The translations under genes and the position numbers were made by a program. Below, piece after piece: positions 21,401 to 31,305 of a stretch of 64,000 nucleotides of DNA. The stretch spans positions 3,286,001-3,350,000 of the forward strand of contig NZ_PZPL01000001.1 of NCBI RefSeq assembly GCF_003044275.1, in the 5' to 3' direction. The notes beneath the pieces were generated by a model. The model was not told the origin of the DNA and ran no database searches. It worked only from the letters and a program-made list of their open reading frames with translations. This DNA is from Rathayibacter caricis DSM 15933 (GTDB taxonomy: Bacteria > Actinomycetota > Actinomycetes > Actinomycetales > Microbacteriaceae). How positions within the stretch are numbered: the stretch's first letter is position 1; every line of letters starts with the position of its first letter.

Positions 21401-21884
21401 CAGCGACCGCCTTCGCGAAGATCGGGAAGCCGATCTCCTCGGCGCCCGCGAGCAGCTCGTCGAGATCGCGCGACGCCGGGGTGGAGCGCAGCACCGGCAC
21501 GCCGGCGGCCCGCGCGTGCTCCTTCGCCGTGACCTTGTTGCCCGCCATCTCGAGGACCCGGGCCGGAGGACCGATGAACGCGATGCCGGCGTCAGCCGCC
21601 GCTCGAGCGAGCTCGGGGTTCTCGGAGAGGAACCCGTAGCCGGGGTAGATCGCGTCGGCTCCGCACTCGAGGGCGACCCGGATGATCTCGGCCACATCGA
21701 GGTAGGCGCGGACCGGATGCCCCTTCTCGCCGATCTGGTAGGCCTCGTCGGCCTTCAGCCGGTGCATCGAGTTCCGGTCCTCGTACGGGAACACGGCGAC
21801 GGTGCGCGCCCCGAGCTCGTACGCGGCACGGAACGCCCGGATCGCGATCTCTCCGCGATTGGCCACAAGGATCTTCGAGAACAC
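18477..21884 (-). CDS. pyc: Pyruvate carboxylase
   Basis: 1135-residue single-chain biotin enzyme that makes oxaloacetate from pyruvate, bicarbonate and ATP. In order: biotin carboxylase (about 1-450, ANRGEIAIR near the start and the Gly-rich AVAGGGGRGMR loop), carboxyltransferase (TFRDAHQSLLATRVR, with metal ligands in VHVHTHDT), the tetramerisation region, and a C-terminal biotinyl domain with IEAMKM and biotinylated K1099. The length is typical. The GTG start has GAAGGA upstream. With ppc elsewhere in the window the cell has two anaplerotic routes. The upstream gap to the divergent parA-like gene is 140 bases. Confidence 0.97.
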   Translation of the reverse strand: MFSKILVANRGEIAIRAFRAAYELGARTVAVFPYEDRNSMHRLKADEAYQIGEKGHPVRAYLDVAEIIRVALECGADAIYPGYGFLSENPELARAAADAGIAFIGPPARVLEMAGNKVTAKEHARAAGVPVLRSTPASRDLDELLAGAEEIGFPIFAKAVAGGGGRGMRRVDAPEDLRAALEAAMREADSAFGDPTMFLEQAVVRPRHIEVQILADADGETVHLFERDCSVQRRHQKVVEIAPAPNLDETTRQAMHRDAIAFARSIGYVNAGTVEFLLDTAGERAGEHVFIEMNPRIQVEHTVTEEVTDVDLVASQMRIAAGATLAELGLTQSELRLHGAALQCRITTEDPAAGFRPDTGKITTYRSPGGGGIRLDGGTINPGAQISPHFDSMLAKLTCRGRDFPAAVARAKRALAEFRIRGVSTNIPFLQAVLDDASFAAGDLSTSFIDERPGLLAGRESRDRGTKLLTWLAEVTVNQPHGARPPGLPPVDKLPAVDLAAPAPAGSRQRLLELGPKGFADALRAQTALAVTDTTFRDAHQSLLATRVRSRDLVAVAPSVARLTPQLLSVEAWGGATYDVALRFLGEDPWERLAALRSALPNVAIQMLLRGRNTVGYTPYPTEVTDAFVREAAATGVDVFRIFDALNDVSQMRPAIDAVLATGTTVAEVAVCYTGDLLDPAEDLYTLDYYLRLAEQIVDAGAHVLAIKDMAGLLRPYAAARLVEALRGRFDLPVHVHTHDTPGGQLATLLAAAEAGADAVDAASAPMAGTTSQPSLSALVAALAHTPRDTGLDLDAVSDLEPYWEAVRRLYRPFESGLPGPTGRVYRHEIPGGQLSNLRQQAIALGLADRFEVVEDLYAAANGILGRVPKVTPSSKVVGDLALHLAAVDADPADFAENPQAYDIPDSVVGFMAGELGELPGGWPEPFRTRVLEGRDVRIGVADLSPEDRAVLLGEDADARRATLNRLLFPGPAQQFLDVRESYGDVSALDTADYLYGLRQGEEHVVEIARGVRLYVGLEAIGDVDDKGMRTVMTTLNGQLRPVFVRDTTVAVDTTSAEKADRTVPGQVAAPFAGVVTLKVAVGDVVAAGAAIATIEAMKMEAAITTPVAGTVRRLAVPVTQQVDAGDLLVVVEAS

Positions 21885-22010
21885 GGCAGTCCTTCGGGTC
21901 GGTCCTCCGCGGGCGACGGGGAGCCGGGAGTGCGACGTCGCGCCCCCGTATCCGCATCCCGGGCCGGGTGGCGCGCAGGGAACGGTTAGGTTCTCCCACC
22001 CTAGTGAAAG

Positions 22011-22016
22011 TAAAGT
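22011..22016 (+). promoter_or_regulatory. Possible -10 box for the ParA-like gene
   Basis: TAAAGT lies 8 bases before the ATG at 22025. The 40 bases before it are unusually AT-rich for this genome (GTGAAAGTAAAGTAACC), which marks the promoter. TTAGGT at 21986-21991 is a weak -35 candidate. Confidence 0.5.
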
Positions 22017-22024
22017 AACCAGCC

Positions 22025-22834
22025 ATGCATGTACTCAGCGTGAGCTCCCTCAAGGGCGGCGTCGGCAAGACCACGGTGACCCTCGGCCTCGCGTCCGCAG
22101 CGTTCTCGAAGGGTCTGCGAACGCTCGTCGTCGACCTCGACCCCCAGTCCGACGTCTCCACCGGCATGGACATCAACGTCGCCGGCCACCTCAACATCGC
22201 CGACGTGCTCACGTCGCCGAAGGAGAAGATCGTCCGCTCGGCGATCGCCCCCTCCGGCTGGACGAAGGAGCACCACGGCACGATCGACGTGCTCATCGGC
22301 AGCCCGTCGGCGATCAACTTCGACGGACCGCATCCGAGCATCCGCGACATCTGGAAGCTCGAGGAGGCGCTCGCGAGCGTCGAGGCCGACTACGACCTCG
22401 TGCTGATCGACTGCGCCCCGTCGCTGAACGCGCTGACCCGCACCGCGTGGGCGGCGAGCGACCGCGTCGCCGTCGTCACCGAGCCCGGGCTCTTCTCCGT
22501 CGCGGCCGCCGACCGCGCCCTGCGCGCGATCGAGGAGATCCGACGCGGCCTGAGCCCGCGCCTGCAGCCCCTCGGCATCATCGTGAACCGCGCGCGCGTC
22601 CAGTCGCTCGAGCACCAGTTCCGGATCAAGGAGCTGCGGGACATGTTCGGCCCGCTGGTGCTCAGCCCCCAGCTCCCGGAGCGCACCTCGCTGCAGCAGG
22701 CGCAGGGCGCGGCGAAGCCCGTCCACGTCTGGCCGGGCGAGAGCGCGCAGGAGATGGCGCACAACTTCGACCTGCTGCTCGACCGGGTCATCCGCACCGG
22801 CCGCATCGGCGAGCAGGTGCCGGCGGGGAAGTAG
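22025..22834 (+). CDS. Orphan ParA-family ATPase
   Basis: 269-residue deviant Walker A ATPase (SLKGGVGKTT at 8-17, DLDPQSDVSTGM near 39-50, LIDCAPSLNALT). ParA proteins move or position chromosomes, plasmids or protein complexes through ATP-driven DNA or membrane binding. No ParB gene or parS-like cluster follows, so it is not the chromosomal parAB pair. It lies beside MerR/FtsR/GarA genes, so a role in cell-cycle positioning is plausible but unproven. A start at 22025 gives the normal N-terminus with the P-loop at residue 10. Confidence 0.85.
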   Translation: MHVLSVSSLKGGVGKTTVTLGLASAAFSKGLRTLVVDLDPQSDVSTGMDINVAGHLNIADVLTSPKEKIVRSAIAPSGWTKEHHGTIDVLIGSPSAINFDGPHPSIRDIWKLEEALASVEADYDLVLIDCAPSLNALTRTAWAASDRVAVVTEPGLFSVAAADRALRAIEEIRRGLSPRLQPLGIIVNRARVQSLEHQFRIKELRDMFGPLVLSPQLPERTSLQQAQGAAKPVHVWPGESAQEMAHNFDLLLDRVIRTGRIGEQVPAGK

Positions 22835-22855
22835 GCGCGACCTCCTCTCGACCAC

Positions 22856-22881
22856 GGCGTCGCAGCTCCGGCTGCGGCGCC
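22856..22881. terminator. Hairpin after the ParA-like gene
   Basis: An 11-bp stem (GGCGTCGCAGC / GCTGCGGCGCC, one T-G pair) with a TCCG loop lies 22 bases past the stop, between convergent genes. Confidence 0.45.
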
Positions 22882-22937
22882 GTCGTCGTCGTCGGGCGGG
22901 GTGGTCGGCGCGGGGACAGCGGTTCCTGGCGGTGGTG

Positions 22938-22973
22938 GATCTCGATACGCCCGCTGCGCGGGCTACTCGATCA
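22938..22973. repeat. Solo copy of the REP-like hairpin element
   Basis: A 36-bp copy with centre CCCGC-GCA-GCGGG, between convergent parA-like and merR genes. It has the same orientation as the 14763 copy. Confidence 0.8.
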
Positions 22974-23038
22974 GCAGAGGCCGCGGAACCTCGGATCAGC
23001 AGGGGCAGGCGGGAGCCTGCAGGTGACCGGAGCGGCGG

Positions 23039-23584
23039 TCAGCCGACCTTGCGGGAGGCGCGGCGCTGGGCGAGCTCGTCCAGGGGGTCGACGGACTGGC
23101 TGCCGAGGTCGACCAGGCTCGACTCGACCTCGCGGAGGACCTTGCCGACGGCGATGCCGAAGACGCCCTGACCGCGGCTGAGGAGGTCGATGACCTCGTC
23201 GTTGGAGGTGCAGAGGTAGACGCTCGCCCCGTCGCTCATGAGCGTCGTCTGGGCGAGGTCGTCCACTCCGGACTCGCGCAGCTGCGTGACCGCGGTGCGG
23301 ATCTGCTGGAGGGAGATGCCGGTGTCGAGCAGTCGCTTGACGAGCTTGAGCACGAGGATGTCGCGGAAGCCGTAGAGACGCTGCGTGCCGGACCCCGAGG
23401 CGCCGCGCACGGTGGGCTCGACGAGCTCGGTGCGGGCCCAGTAGTCGAGCTGGCGGTAGGTGATCCCGGCCGCACGGGCGGCGACCGCACCGCGGTAGCC
23501 CGCGCTGGCGTCGAGATCGGGGAGTCCGTCGGTGAACAGGACGAGGTCGCGCTGGCCGCTGACGTCGCGGCGGACTTCTCTCAT
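23039..23584 (-). CDS. MerR-family transcriptional regulator
   Basis: 181 residues. The MerR helix-turn-helix is at about 30-100 (YRGAVAARAAGITYRQLDYWART and GTQRLYGFRDILVLKLVKRLLDTGISLQQIR). The C-terminal part has no cysteine cluster, so it is not a metal sensor of the MerR or CueR type. It resembles the second MerR protein (Rv1830-like) next to the GarA locus of actinobacteria, which belongs to the BldC/FtsR side of the family. It lies 121 bases downstream of ftsR on the same strand. Target unknown. Confidence 0.85.
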   Translation of the reverse strand: MREVRRDVSGQRDLVLFTDGLPDLDASAGYRGAVAARAAGITYRQLDYWARTELVEPTVRGASGSGTQRLYGFRDILVLKLVKRLLDTGISLQQIRTAVTQLRESGVDDLAQTTLMSDGASVYLCTSNDEVIDLLSRGQGVFGIAVGKVLREVESSLVDLGSQSVDPLDELAQRRASRKVG

Positions 23585-23705
23585 CCCGTGGCCTTCCGGA
23601 TCCGAACGCCGGATCGTCCGAACGCGCTCCCTACGGTACTCACCCGGGGGTGCCGAGTAAACGACATCGGCTCGACGGCCGCGGCGTGTCGTCGCGGCCG
23701 CGGGA

Positions 23706-24410
23706 TCACGAGCGGGCGATCCGCGTGAGGGCGCTGCGGACCATGGCGCTCCGGATCGTTCCGAGCTGCGCCGCGAGCCCGATGGCGTTCTCGGTCGCGC
23801 TCGCGGATCCGGACACGTCGCCCCGGCGGGCGCTCGACGCGACGACGCTCTCGATGAGCGACATCTCGCGCTCCACCGCGACCCGCAGCGGGCGGAGGTG
23901 GCGCGGCTCGATGCCCGATCGCGAGAGCTCGACGAGCGCCTTGAGGGTCGTCACCGCCTCCTCGCCGTAGAACTCGCCACCGCGGACGAGTCCCGCGCCG
24001 ATCGCCTCCTGGAGGAGCGCGCCGCTCGCTCCGGACTCCTGCGCGAGCTGCTCGCGGGTGAGCCGGGACGCCGGGGCGAGCAGGGAGGCGGGCGCCCCGC
24101 CCACGCCGCTCGGGAGCACGGGCTCGCGGCCTGCGTCGACGTCGTCGAGGTAGCCGCGGATGACCTTCAACGGTAGGTAGTGATCGCGCTGCAGCGCGAG
24201 GATCATGCGGAGCCGCTCGACGTCCGCTCCGGAGAACTTGCGGTACCCGGAGTCGGTGCGAGCGGGTGACACGAGCCCCTGCTCCTCGAGGAAGCGGAGC
24301 TTGGACGGGGTCACGTCGGGGAACTCCGTCGTGAGGCGGGACAGGACCTGTCCGATGCTCAGCAGAGCGGCCGGACCGGACGGGAGGGCCCGGGCGGTGG
24401 AGCGCCCCAC
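23706..24410 (-). CDS. ftsR: MerR-type regulator, FtsR / Rv1828 family
   Basis: 234 residues. The N-terminal winged helix (SIGQVLSRLTTEFPDVTPSKLRFLEEQGLV...GYRKFSGADVERLRMILALQRDHYLPLKVIRGYLD) matches Rv1828 and corynebacterial FtsR, an activator of ftsZ. The C-terminal half is a second helical domain (SRLTREQLAQESG...) seen in this family instead of a ligand-sensing coil. The FHA gene starts just upstream (3-base gap), the garA-ftsR pairing of actinobacteria. In mycobacteria a nuclease gene sits between the two MerR genes; it is absent here. Confidence 0.85.
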   Translation of the reverse strand: MGRSTARALPSGPAALLSIGQVLSRLTTEFPDVTPSKLRFLEEQGLVSPARTDSGYRKFSGADVERLRMILALQRDHYLPLKVIRGYLDDVDAGREPVLPSGVGGAPASLLAPASRLTREQLAQESGASGALLQEAIGAGLVRGGEFYGEEAVTTLKALVELSRSGIEPRHLRPLRVAVEREMSLIESVVASSARRGDVSGSASATENAIGLAAQLGTIRSAMVRSALTRIARS

Positions 24411-24413
24411 GGT

Positions 24414-24905
24414 CTACGCGTCCGGTGCGGCGACGAGGTCGGCGCGGGACGCGTAGAAGGTGAGCCGGAACTTGCCGACCTGCACCTCGGAGCCGTCGGT
24501 CAGGAGTGCGGACTCGATGCGCACGCCGTCGAAGTAGGTGCCGTTGAGCGAGCCGAGGTCGCGGACCTCGAAGCCCGTGCCGCGGCGCACGAACTCCGCG
24601 TGGCGGCGCGAGACGGTGACGTCGTCGAGGAAGATCCCGGCGTCGGGGTGCCGGCCGACCGTCGTCGAGTCGGTGTCGAGGAGGAATCGCGCTCCGGTGT
24701 TCGGACCGCGGCGCACGACCAGCAGGGCGGATCCGGACGGCAGCGCGCCGACCGCCTCGGCCTCGTCGCGGGAGGCGCGGTTGTCGAGCGCAGCGAGCTG
24801 CGCACCGATGTCGTCGGTGAACGTGAGCGTCGTGTCCGTCGAGGGCTCGACGGGCTCGGACTTCAGCGGTTCGGTGGATGATGCTCCACGCACGGGCTCG
24901 GCCAA
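24414..24905 (-). CDS. garA: FHA-domain metabolic regulator, GarA/OdhI-like
   Basis: 163 residues. The N-terminal tail carries STDTTLTF (22-29), equivalent to the phosphorylated ETTS-type motif of GarA/OdhI. The FHA domain is at about 60-155 with the phosphothreonine-binding residues G84-R85, S99-R-R-H102 and N121 (GRHPDAG, SRRHAEF, SLNGTYFDG). In relatives the unphosphorylated protein inhibits 2-oxoglutarate dehydrogenase and adjusts glutamate enzymes; kinases such as PknB, PknG or PknL switch it off. It is probably co-transcribed with ftsR, and a PASTA kinase gene lies in the same window. Confidence 0.87.
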   Translation of the reverse strand: MAEPVRGASSTEPLKSEPVEPSTDTTLTFTDDIGAQLAALDNRASRDEAEAVGALPSGSALLVVRRGPNTGARFLLDTDSTTVGRHPDAGIFLDDVTVSRRHAEFVRRGTGFEVRDLGSLNGTYFDGVRIESALLTDGSEVQVGKFRLTFYASRADLVAAPDA

Positions 24906-24915
24906 GACGTACCTC

Positions 24916-25536
24916 CTATCCGATCAGCGTATCGGAATCCGTGGGCCCGCCGGACCCGGAGTTCTGCGAGCGGACCCCCCGGACGAGACCGGCCGTCTGC
25001 ACCGCGTAGACGATGCCGGCCCACCAGTAGAGGAAGGCGCCCCAGAGCGCGAAGGCCCAGGCGATGGGCAGCGAGGCCGGCGCGAGAGCCGGGAACGCCT
25101 GTCCGAGCATGATCAGCGGCAGGGCGTAGAAGAGGCAGAACGTCGCGAACTTGCCGAGGTGGTGCACCGGGAGCGGCCCGTAGCCGGTATTCGCCAGGAT
25201 CACGGCCAGGACGACGAGCATGAGATCCCGCGCGACCAGCACGGCGACCAGCCACCACGGCACGAGTTCGCGGAACGCGAGGCCGAGCACCGTGGCGAAG
25301 ATGTAGAGCCGGTCGGCGGCCGGATCGAGGATGCGCCCGAGGCGCGTCATCTGGTCGAAGCGGCGCGCGATCCAGCCGTCGAGGTAGTCGGTGAGGCTGG
25401 AGACCACCAGGGTGAGCAGCGCCAGAGCGTCCTCCCCCTCGATCACGAGGACGAGGAACACGGGGACGAGCGCCAGGCGCACCATGCTCAGGACGTTCGG
25501 GACCGTCCAGATCCGGTCCTCCCCCGCGCGCGCCAT
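24916..25536 (-). CDS. pgsA: CDP-alcohol phosphatidyltransferase (PgsA-like)
   Basis: 206-residue integral membrane enzyme with about five or six helices. The catalytic motif DG-x2-AR-x8-G-x3-D-x3-D is intact (D53, G54, A57, R58, G67, D71, D75). Members transfer a phosphatidyl group from CDP-diacylglycerol to glycerol 3-phosphate, phosphatidylglycerol or inositol phosphate. The substrate is not certain; in actinobacteria copies beside garA are annotated as phosphatidylglycerophosphate or cardiolipin synthase. It lies 10 bases upstream of garA on the same strand, so pgsA-garA-ftsR is probably an operon. Confidence 0.82.
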   Translation of the reverse strand: MARAGEDRIWTVPNVLSMVRLALVPVFLVLVIEGEDALALLTLVVSSLTDYLDGWIARRFDQMTRLGRILDPAADRLYIFATVLGLAFRELVPWWLVAVLVARDLMLVVLAVILANTGYGPLPVHHLGKFATFCLFYALPLIMLGQAFPALAPASLPIAWAFALWGAFLYWWAGIVYAVQTAGLVRGVRSQNSGSGGPTDSDTLIG

Positions 25537-25570
25537 GCGCCCAGCCTACGGGCGGGCCCCGCGCGCCGGG

Positions 25571-27034
25571 TCAGCGCTTGTCGCGCCAGACCCGCTCGAA
25601 CGGGAGCCGCCAGGCGTGCGGCGCGATCAGCTGGTGGATCGCGTTCGGGCCCCAGGAGCCGGGGGCGTAGAGGCGCACGGGCGGCGGATCCTGCAGGAGC
25701 GGCGCCGAGACCTCCCAGAGGCGCTCGATGCCCTCGGCGGTGGTGAAGAGCGTGTGGTCGCCGCGCATCGCGTCGAGGATCAGCCGCTCGTACGCCTCGA
25801 GGGCGTCGCCGGCGCGATCGGTCTCCTGCAGCGCGAACTGCATGCTGAGCTTGTCCAGGCGCATGCCCGGGCCGGGCCGCTTGCCGTAGAAGGACAGCGA
25901 GACCTTGGAGGCGTCGGCGAGATCGAAGGTGAGGTGGTCGGGGCCGTGGGCGCCGACTCCGGAGCCCTGCGGGAACATGCTCTTCGGAGGCTCCCGGAAG
26001 GCGATCGAGATGATGCGCTGCCCCTCCGCCATGCGCTTGCCCGTGCGGAGGTAGAACGGCACGCCCGCCCAGCGCCAGTTGTCGATCTCGCACTTGAGCG
26101 CGACGAAGGTGTCGGTCTCGGAGTCGGGGGCGACGCCGGGCTCCTCGCGGTAGCCGATGTACTGCCCGCGCACCACGTTCTCGGGGTTCAGCGGCCGCAT
26201 CGAGCGGAAGACCTTGTTCTTCTCCTCGCTGATCGCCTGCGGCTCGAGTGCGGTCGGCGGCTCCATCGCCATGAACGCGAGGACCTGGAACAGGTGCGTG
26301 ACCACCATGTCCTTGTAGGCGCCGGTGGACTCGTAGAACTCGGCGCGACGGTCGAGCGTCAGCTTCTCGGGGATGTCGATCTGGACGTGGTCGATGAAGT
26401 TGCGGTTCCAGATCGGCTCGAAGAGGCCGTTGGCGAAGCGGAAGGCGAGGATGTTCTGCGCCGGCTCCTTGCCGAGGAAGTGGTCGATCCGGAAGATCTG
26501 CTCCTCGTCGAACGTCTCGTGCAGCTCGGCGTTGAGGACGACGGCGCTCTCGAGGTCGACGCCGAAGGGCTTCTCCATGATGATGCGGGAGCGCTCGACG
26601 AGGCCCGCCTCGGCGAGCATCCGCACGACCGACAGCGCGGCCTTGGGCGGCACGCTGAGGTAGTGGAGGCGGCTGACGTCCGGGCCCAGCTCCTTCTCGG
26701 CCGACTTCACGGCCTCGGCCAGGGCGGCTGGGCCCGCCGACTGCGGCACGTAGCAGAGCTTCGACGCGAACTCGTCCCACTGCGCGCGGGTGAGCGAGCG
26801 GCTGCCGAACTCGTCGTACGCGAGCTTCGCGAAGGCGCGGAACGACTCGTCGTCGTGCTCCTCGAGCGAGGTCCCGACGATGCGCACGTCGGGCGCGAGC
26901 GAGGACAGCGCCAGATGCGCCATGCCGGGGATGAGCTTGCGCCGCGCGAGATCGCCGACCGCCCCGAAGAGCACGACGACGTGAGGAGCGGCCTGCTCTG
27001 TCTGGACGGCGGGAGCGGAGGGTGCGGGTGTCAC
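25571..27034 (-). CDS. zwf: Glucose-6-phosphate dehydrogenase
   Basis: 487-residue NAD(P)-dependent enzyme that starts the oxidative pentose phosphate pathway. The Rossmann motif FGAVGDLARRK is at 23-33. The catalytic segment RIDHFLGKE is at 182-190 with H185, and MEKPFG lies at 153-158. The first motif has GAVGD instead of the common GASGD. I chose the GTG at 27034 because GGAGG lies 7 bases upstream; a GTG at 27040 would sit too close to it. It is divergent from ppc by 81 bases, and the cofactor genes opcA and tal are not next to it. Confidence 0.93.
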   Translation of the reverse strand: MTPAPSAPAVQTEQAAPHVVVLFGAVGDLARRKLIPGMAHLALSSLAPDVRIVGTSLEEHDDESFRAFAKLAYDEFGSRSLTRAQWDEFASKLCYVPQSAGPAALAEAVKSAEKELGPDVSRLHYLSVPPKAALSVVRMLAEAGLVERSRIIMEKPFGVDLESAVVLNAELHETFDEEQIFRIDHFLGKEPAQNILAFRFANGLFEPIWNRNFIDHVQIDIPEKLTLDRRAEFYESTGAYKDMVVTHLFQVLAFMAMEPPTALEPQAISEEKNKVFRSMRPLNPENVVRGQYIGYREEPGVAPDSETDTFVALKCEIDNWRWAGVPFYLRTGKRMAEGQRIISIAFREPPKSMFPQGSGVGAHGPDHLTFDLADASKVSLSFYGKRPGPGMRLDKLSMQFALQETDRAGDALEAYERLILDAMRGDHTLFTTAEGIERLWEVSAPLLQDPPPVRLYAPGSWGPNAIHQLIAPHAWRLPFERVWRDKR

Positions 27035-27102
27035 GGTCACACCTCCGATCATTCCATTGCGAAACGAGACCCGGGCGTCATCTCCCGGATACGAGGCGCC
27101 GC

Positions 27103-27108
27103 TAATGT
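27103..27108 (+). promoter_or_regulatory. -10 box for a leaderless ppc transcript
   Basis: TAATGT ends 7 bases before the GTG at 27116 with no Shine-Dalgarno sequence. The box also fixes the ppc start, which is otherwise open upstream for more than 1.7 kb. Confidence 0.55.
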
Positions 27109-27115
27109 CTGTCAG

Positions 27116-29791
<2,676 letters not shown>

Positions 29792-29806
29792 TCCGGACGC
29801 GTCCCG

Positions 29807-29854
29807 GAACGACGGAACCCCCGAGACCACGTGGTCTCGGGGGTTCCGTCGTTC
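29807..29854. terminator. 48-bp perfect palindrome, bidirectional terminator between ppc and trxA
   Basis: Arms 29807-29830 and 29831-29854 are perfect 24-base inverted copies with no spacer (centre CCAC/GTGG). It lies 15 bases after the ppc stop and 5 bases before the trxA stop, so it can fold in either transcript. No T-run is present. Confidence 0.8.
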
Positions 29855-29859
29855 GAGCG

Positions 29860-30267
29860 TCAGATCTGGGCGCCGTCGGCGAACTGCTCGGGGCCGGCGG
29901 CCTCCTGAGCGGCCTTCGCCTCGTCGTACTGGCGGCGCACCTCGACCATGTCGAGACCGCGCACCTGCTCGATGAGGTTGTCGAGCGCCGGGGCGGGCAG
30001 CGCGCCGGGCTGCGCCATCAGCGGGATGCCGTCGCGGTAGACGACGAGGGTCGGGATGGAGGAGATGCCGTAGCTCGCGGCGAGCTGCTGCTGGTCCTCC
30101 GTGTCGACCTTCGCGAAAGTGATGTCGGCGTTCTTGTCGCTCGACGCCTCGAAGACCGGGGCGAACTGGCGGCACGGGCCGCACCAGGCCGCCCAGAAGT
30201 CGATGAGGACGATGCCGTCGGAGACGGTCTGGTCGTGGGAGTCGAGGGTCATCGTGGTCGTAGCCAT
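29860..30267 (-). CDS. trxA: Thioredoxin
   Basis: 135-residue thioredoxin-fold protein with W28-C29-G-P-C32 and the cis-proline segment SSIPTLVVY. It is longer than the usual 105-110 residues because of a C-terminal helix-rich extension (RRQYDEAKAAQEAAGPEQFADGAQI) beyond the fold, seen in some actinobacterial thioredoxins. It probably reduces protein disulfides in the cytoplasm; there is no signal peptide. It is convergent with ppc and follows the NUDIX gene on the same strand. Confidence 0.93.
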   Translation of the reverse strand: MATTTMTLDSHDQTVSDGIVLIDFWAAWCGPCRQFAPVFEASSDKNADITFAKVDTEDQQQLAASYGISSIPTLVVYRDGIPLMAQPGALPAPALDNLIEQVRGLDMVEVRRQYDEAKAAQEAAGPEQFADGAQI

Positions 30268-30295
30268 GCCCTCTCCAACCCGGGCGGCCGCCCGG

Positions 30296-31234
30296 CTATT
30301 CCCCGCGCGGATCGCGGGGTGCGAGGAGGTCGAGCAGGGTGCGGGGGCCGAGGGCGGCGGCTCCGAGGGCGCTCACGCGGGCGATCAGCTCGCGGTCGGC
30401 GGTGACCACGGCGGCGGGTGCGTCGAGAGCGCGCACCAGGGCGACGATCGCGTCGTCGCCCGAGCCGTCCGCCGACTCGATCCGGAGGCGCCGTGGCGGG
30501 ACGGCGGCGAGGGCGGCCGTGGTGTCGGCGTCGCGGGCCGCGCCCTCGAGTACCACGGCGATCCGCGGCCAGACGCGATCGGCGGCGACTCCGAGCACCG
30601 CGCCGGGCAGACCCGCGACCGCCAGAGCGGCCAGGCCGTCGAGGAGCCGCTCCGCGGCTCCCGCGCGGTCGCGCCACCAGCCGTCGGGCCGGGAGCCGAC
30701 GACGTTCGCGGCGTCGACGACCAGCACGGGCAGCGCCGCGTCGAGCGCGCGCAGCCCGCTCCAGGAGGCGCCGAAGCCGGGATGCAGCGGCAGCGCCTCG
30801 ACGTCGTCGGGGGCGACCCACCGCAGCTCGGTGCTCTCGGCGTCGGCGATGCGCGGCTCGAAGTGCTCGAGCGCGTGCGCGAGGACGGTGGTGTAGCTCC
30901 AGGGTCCGACGGTGACGACACTGGCGGCATCGGGGACGACGAGCTCGGGCGGGACGCCCGCCTCCTCCACCGACTCGCGCAGGGCGGCCTCGAAGGCCGT
31001 CTCCTCGGGGTGGCGGGCCCCTCCGGGGAGTCCCCAGGTGCCGCCGAAGTGGCTCCAGGCGACGCGGTGCTGCAGCAGCACCCGGCCGTCGGGGTCGCGG
31101 AGGAGCAGACCGGCCGCGCCGAAACGGCCCCAGAACCGGCGCCCGTCCCCGACCTCGACCCAGCCGTCGCCGAGCGACGCGTCGAAGGGGTGGCGCGGAA
31201 GCGCGGCGTCGCCGCCGCTGTCGCTGCCCGTCAT
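30296..31234 (-). CDS. NUDIX hydrolase fused to a NYN/PIN-like domain
   Basis: 312 residues. The N-terminal half is a NUDIX domain with the complete box G72-x5-E78-x7-REUxEExGU (72-94), which hydrolyses nucleoside diphosphates linked to another group. The C-terminal half starts with LVVDAANVVG (171-180) and DGWWRDR (184-190) and ends with AVVTADREL near 282; these are the acidic-site segments of NYN/PIN-like ribonucleases. The two halves may link nucleotide clean-up with RNA cleavage, for example removal of 5' caps or damaged nucleotides, but that is inference. Known mainly as a conserved actinobacterial fusion without assigned substrate. Confidence 0.8.
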   Translation of the reverse strand: MTGSDSGGDAALPRHPFDASLGDGWVEVGDGRRFWGRFGAAGLLLRDPDGRVLLQHRVAWSHFGGTWGLPGGARHPEETAFEAALRESVEEAGVPPELVVPDAASVVTVGPWSYTTVLAHALEHFEPRIADAESTELRWVAPDDVEALPLHPGFGASWSGLRALDAALPVLVVDAANVVGSRPDGWWRDRAGAAERLLDGLAALAVAGLPGAVLGVAADRVWPRIAVVLEGAARDADTTAALAAVPPRRLRIESADGSGDDAIVALVRALDAPAAVVTADRELIARVSALGAAALGPRTLLDLLAPRDPRGE

Positions 31235-31293
31235 GCCCTCCAGCCTGACACACCGCGCCGGGACGACCGGACGGTGCGACTCCCCGCGGCTGG

Positions 31294-31299
31294 CAGAAT
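31294..31299 (+). promoter_or_regulatory. Possible -10 box for the VanZ-like gene
   Basis: CAGAAT ends 6 bases before the ATG at 31306. The first base deviates from TANNNT, but the spacing matches the other leaderless candidates. Confidence 0.4.
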
Positions 31300-31305
31300 C
31301 GGACG

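Noticed and set aside
17778..21989. 1403-codon plus-strand open frame opposite pyc and the MinD-like gene
   Set aside because: It is a shadow of high-GC coding sequence. Its translation is Arg/Gly/Asp-rich without domains, while the opposite strand encodes complete pyruvate carboxylase.
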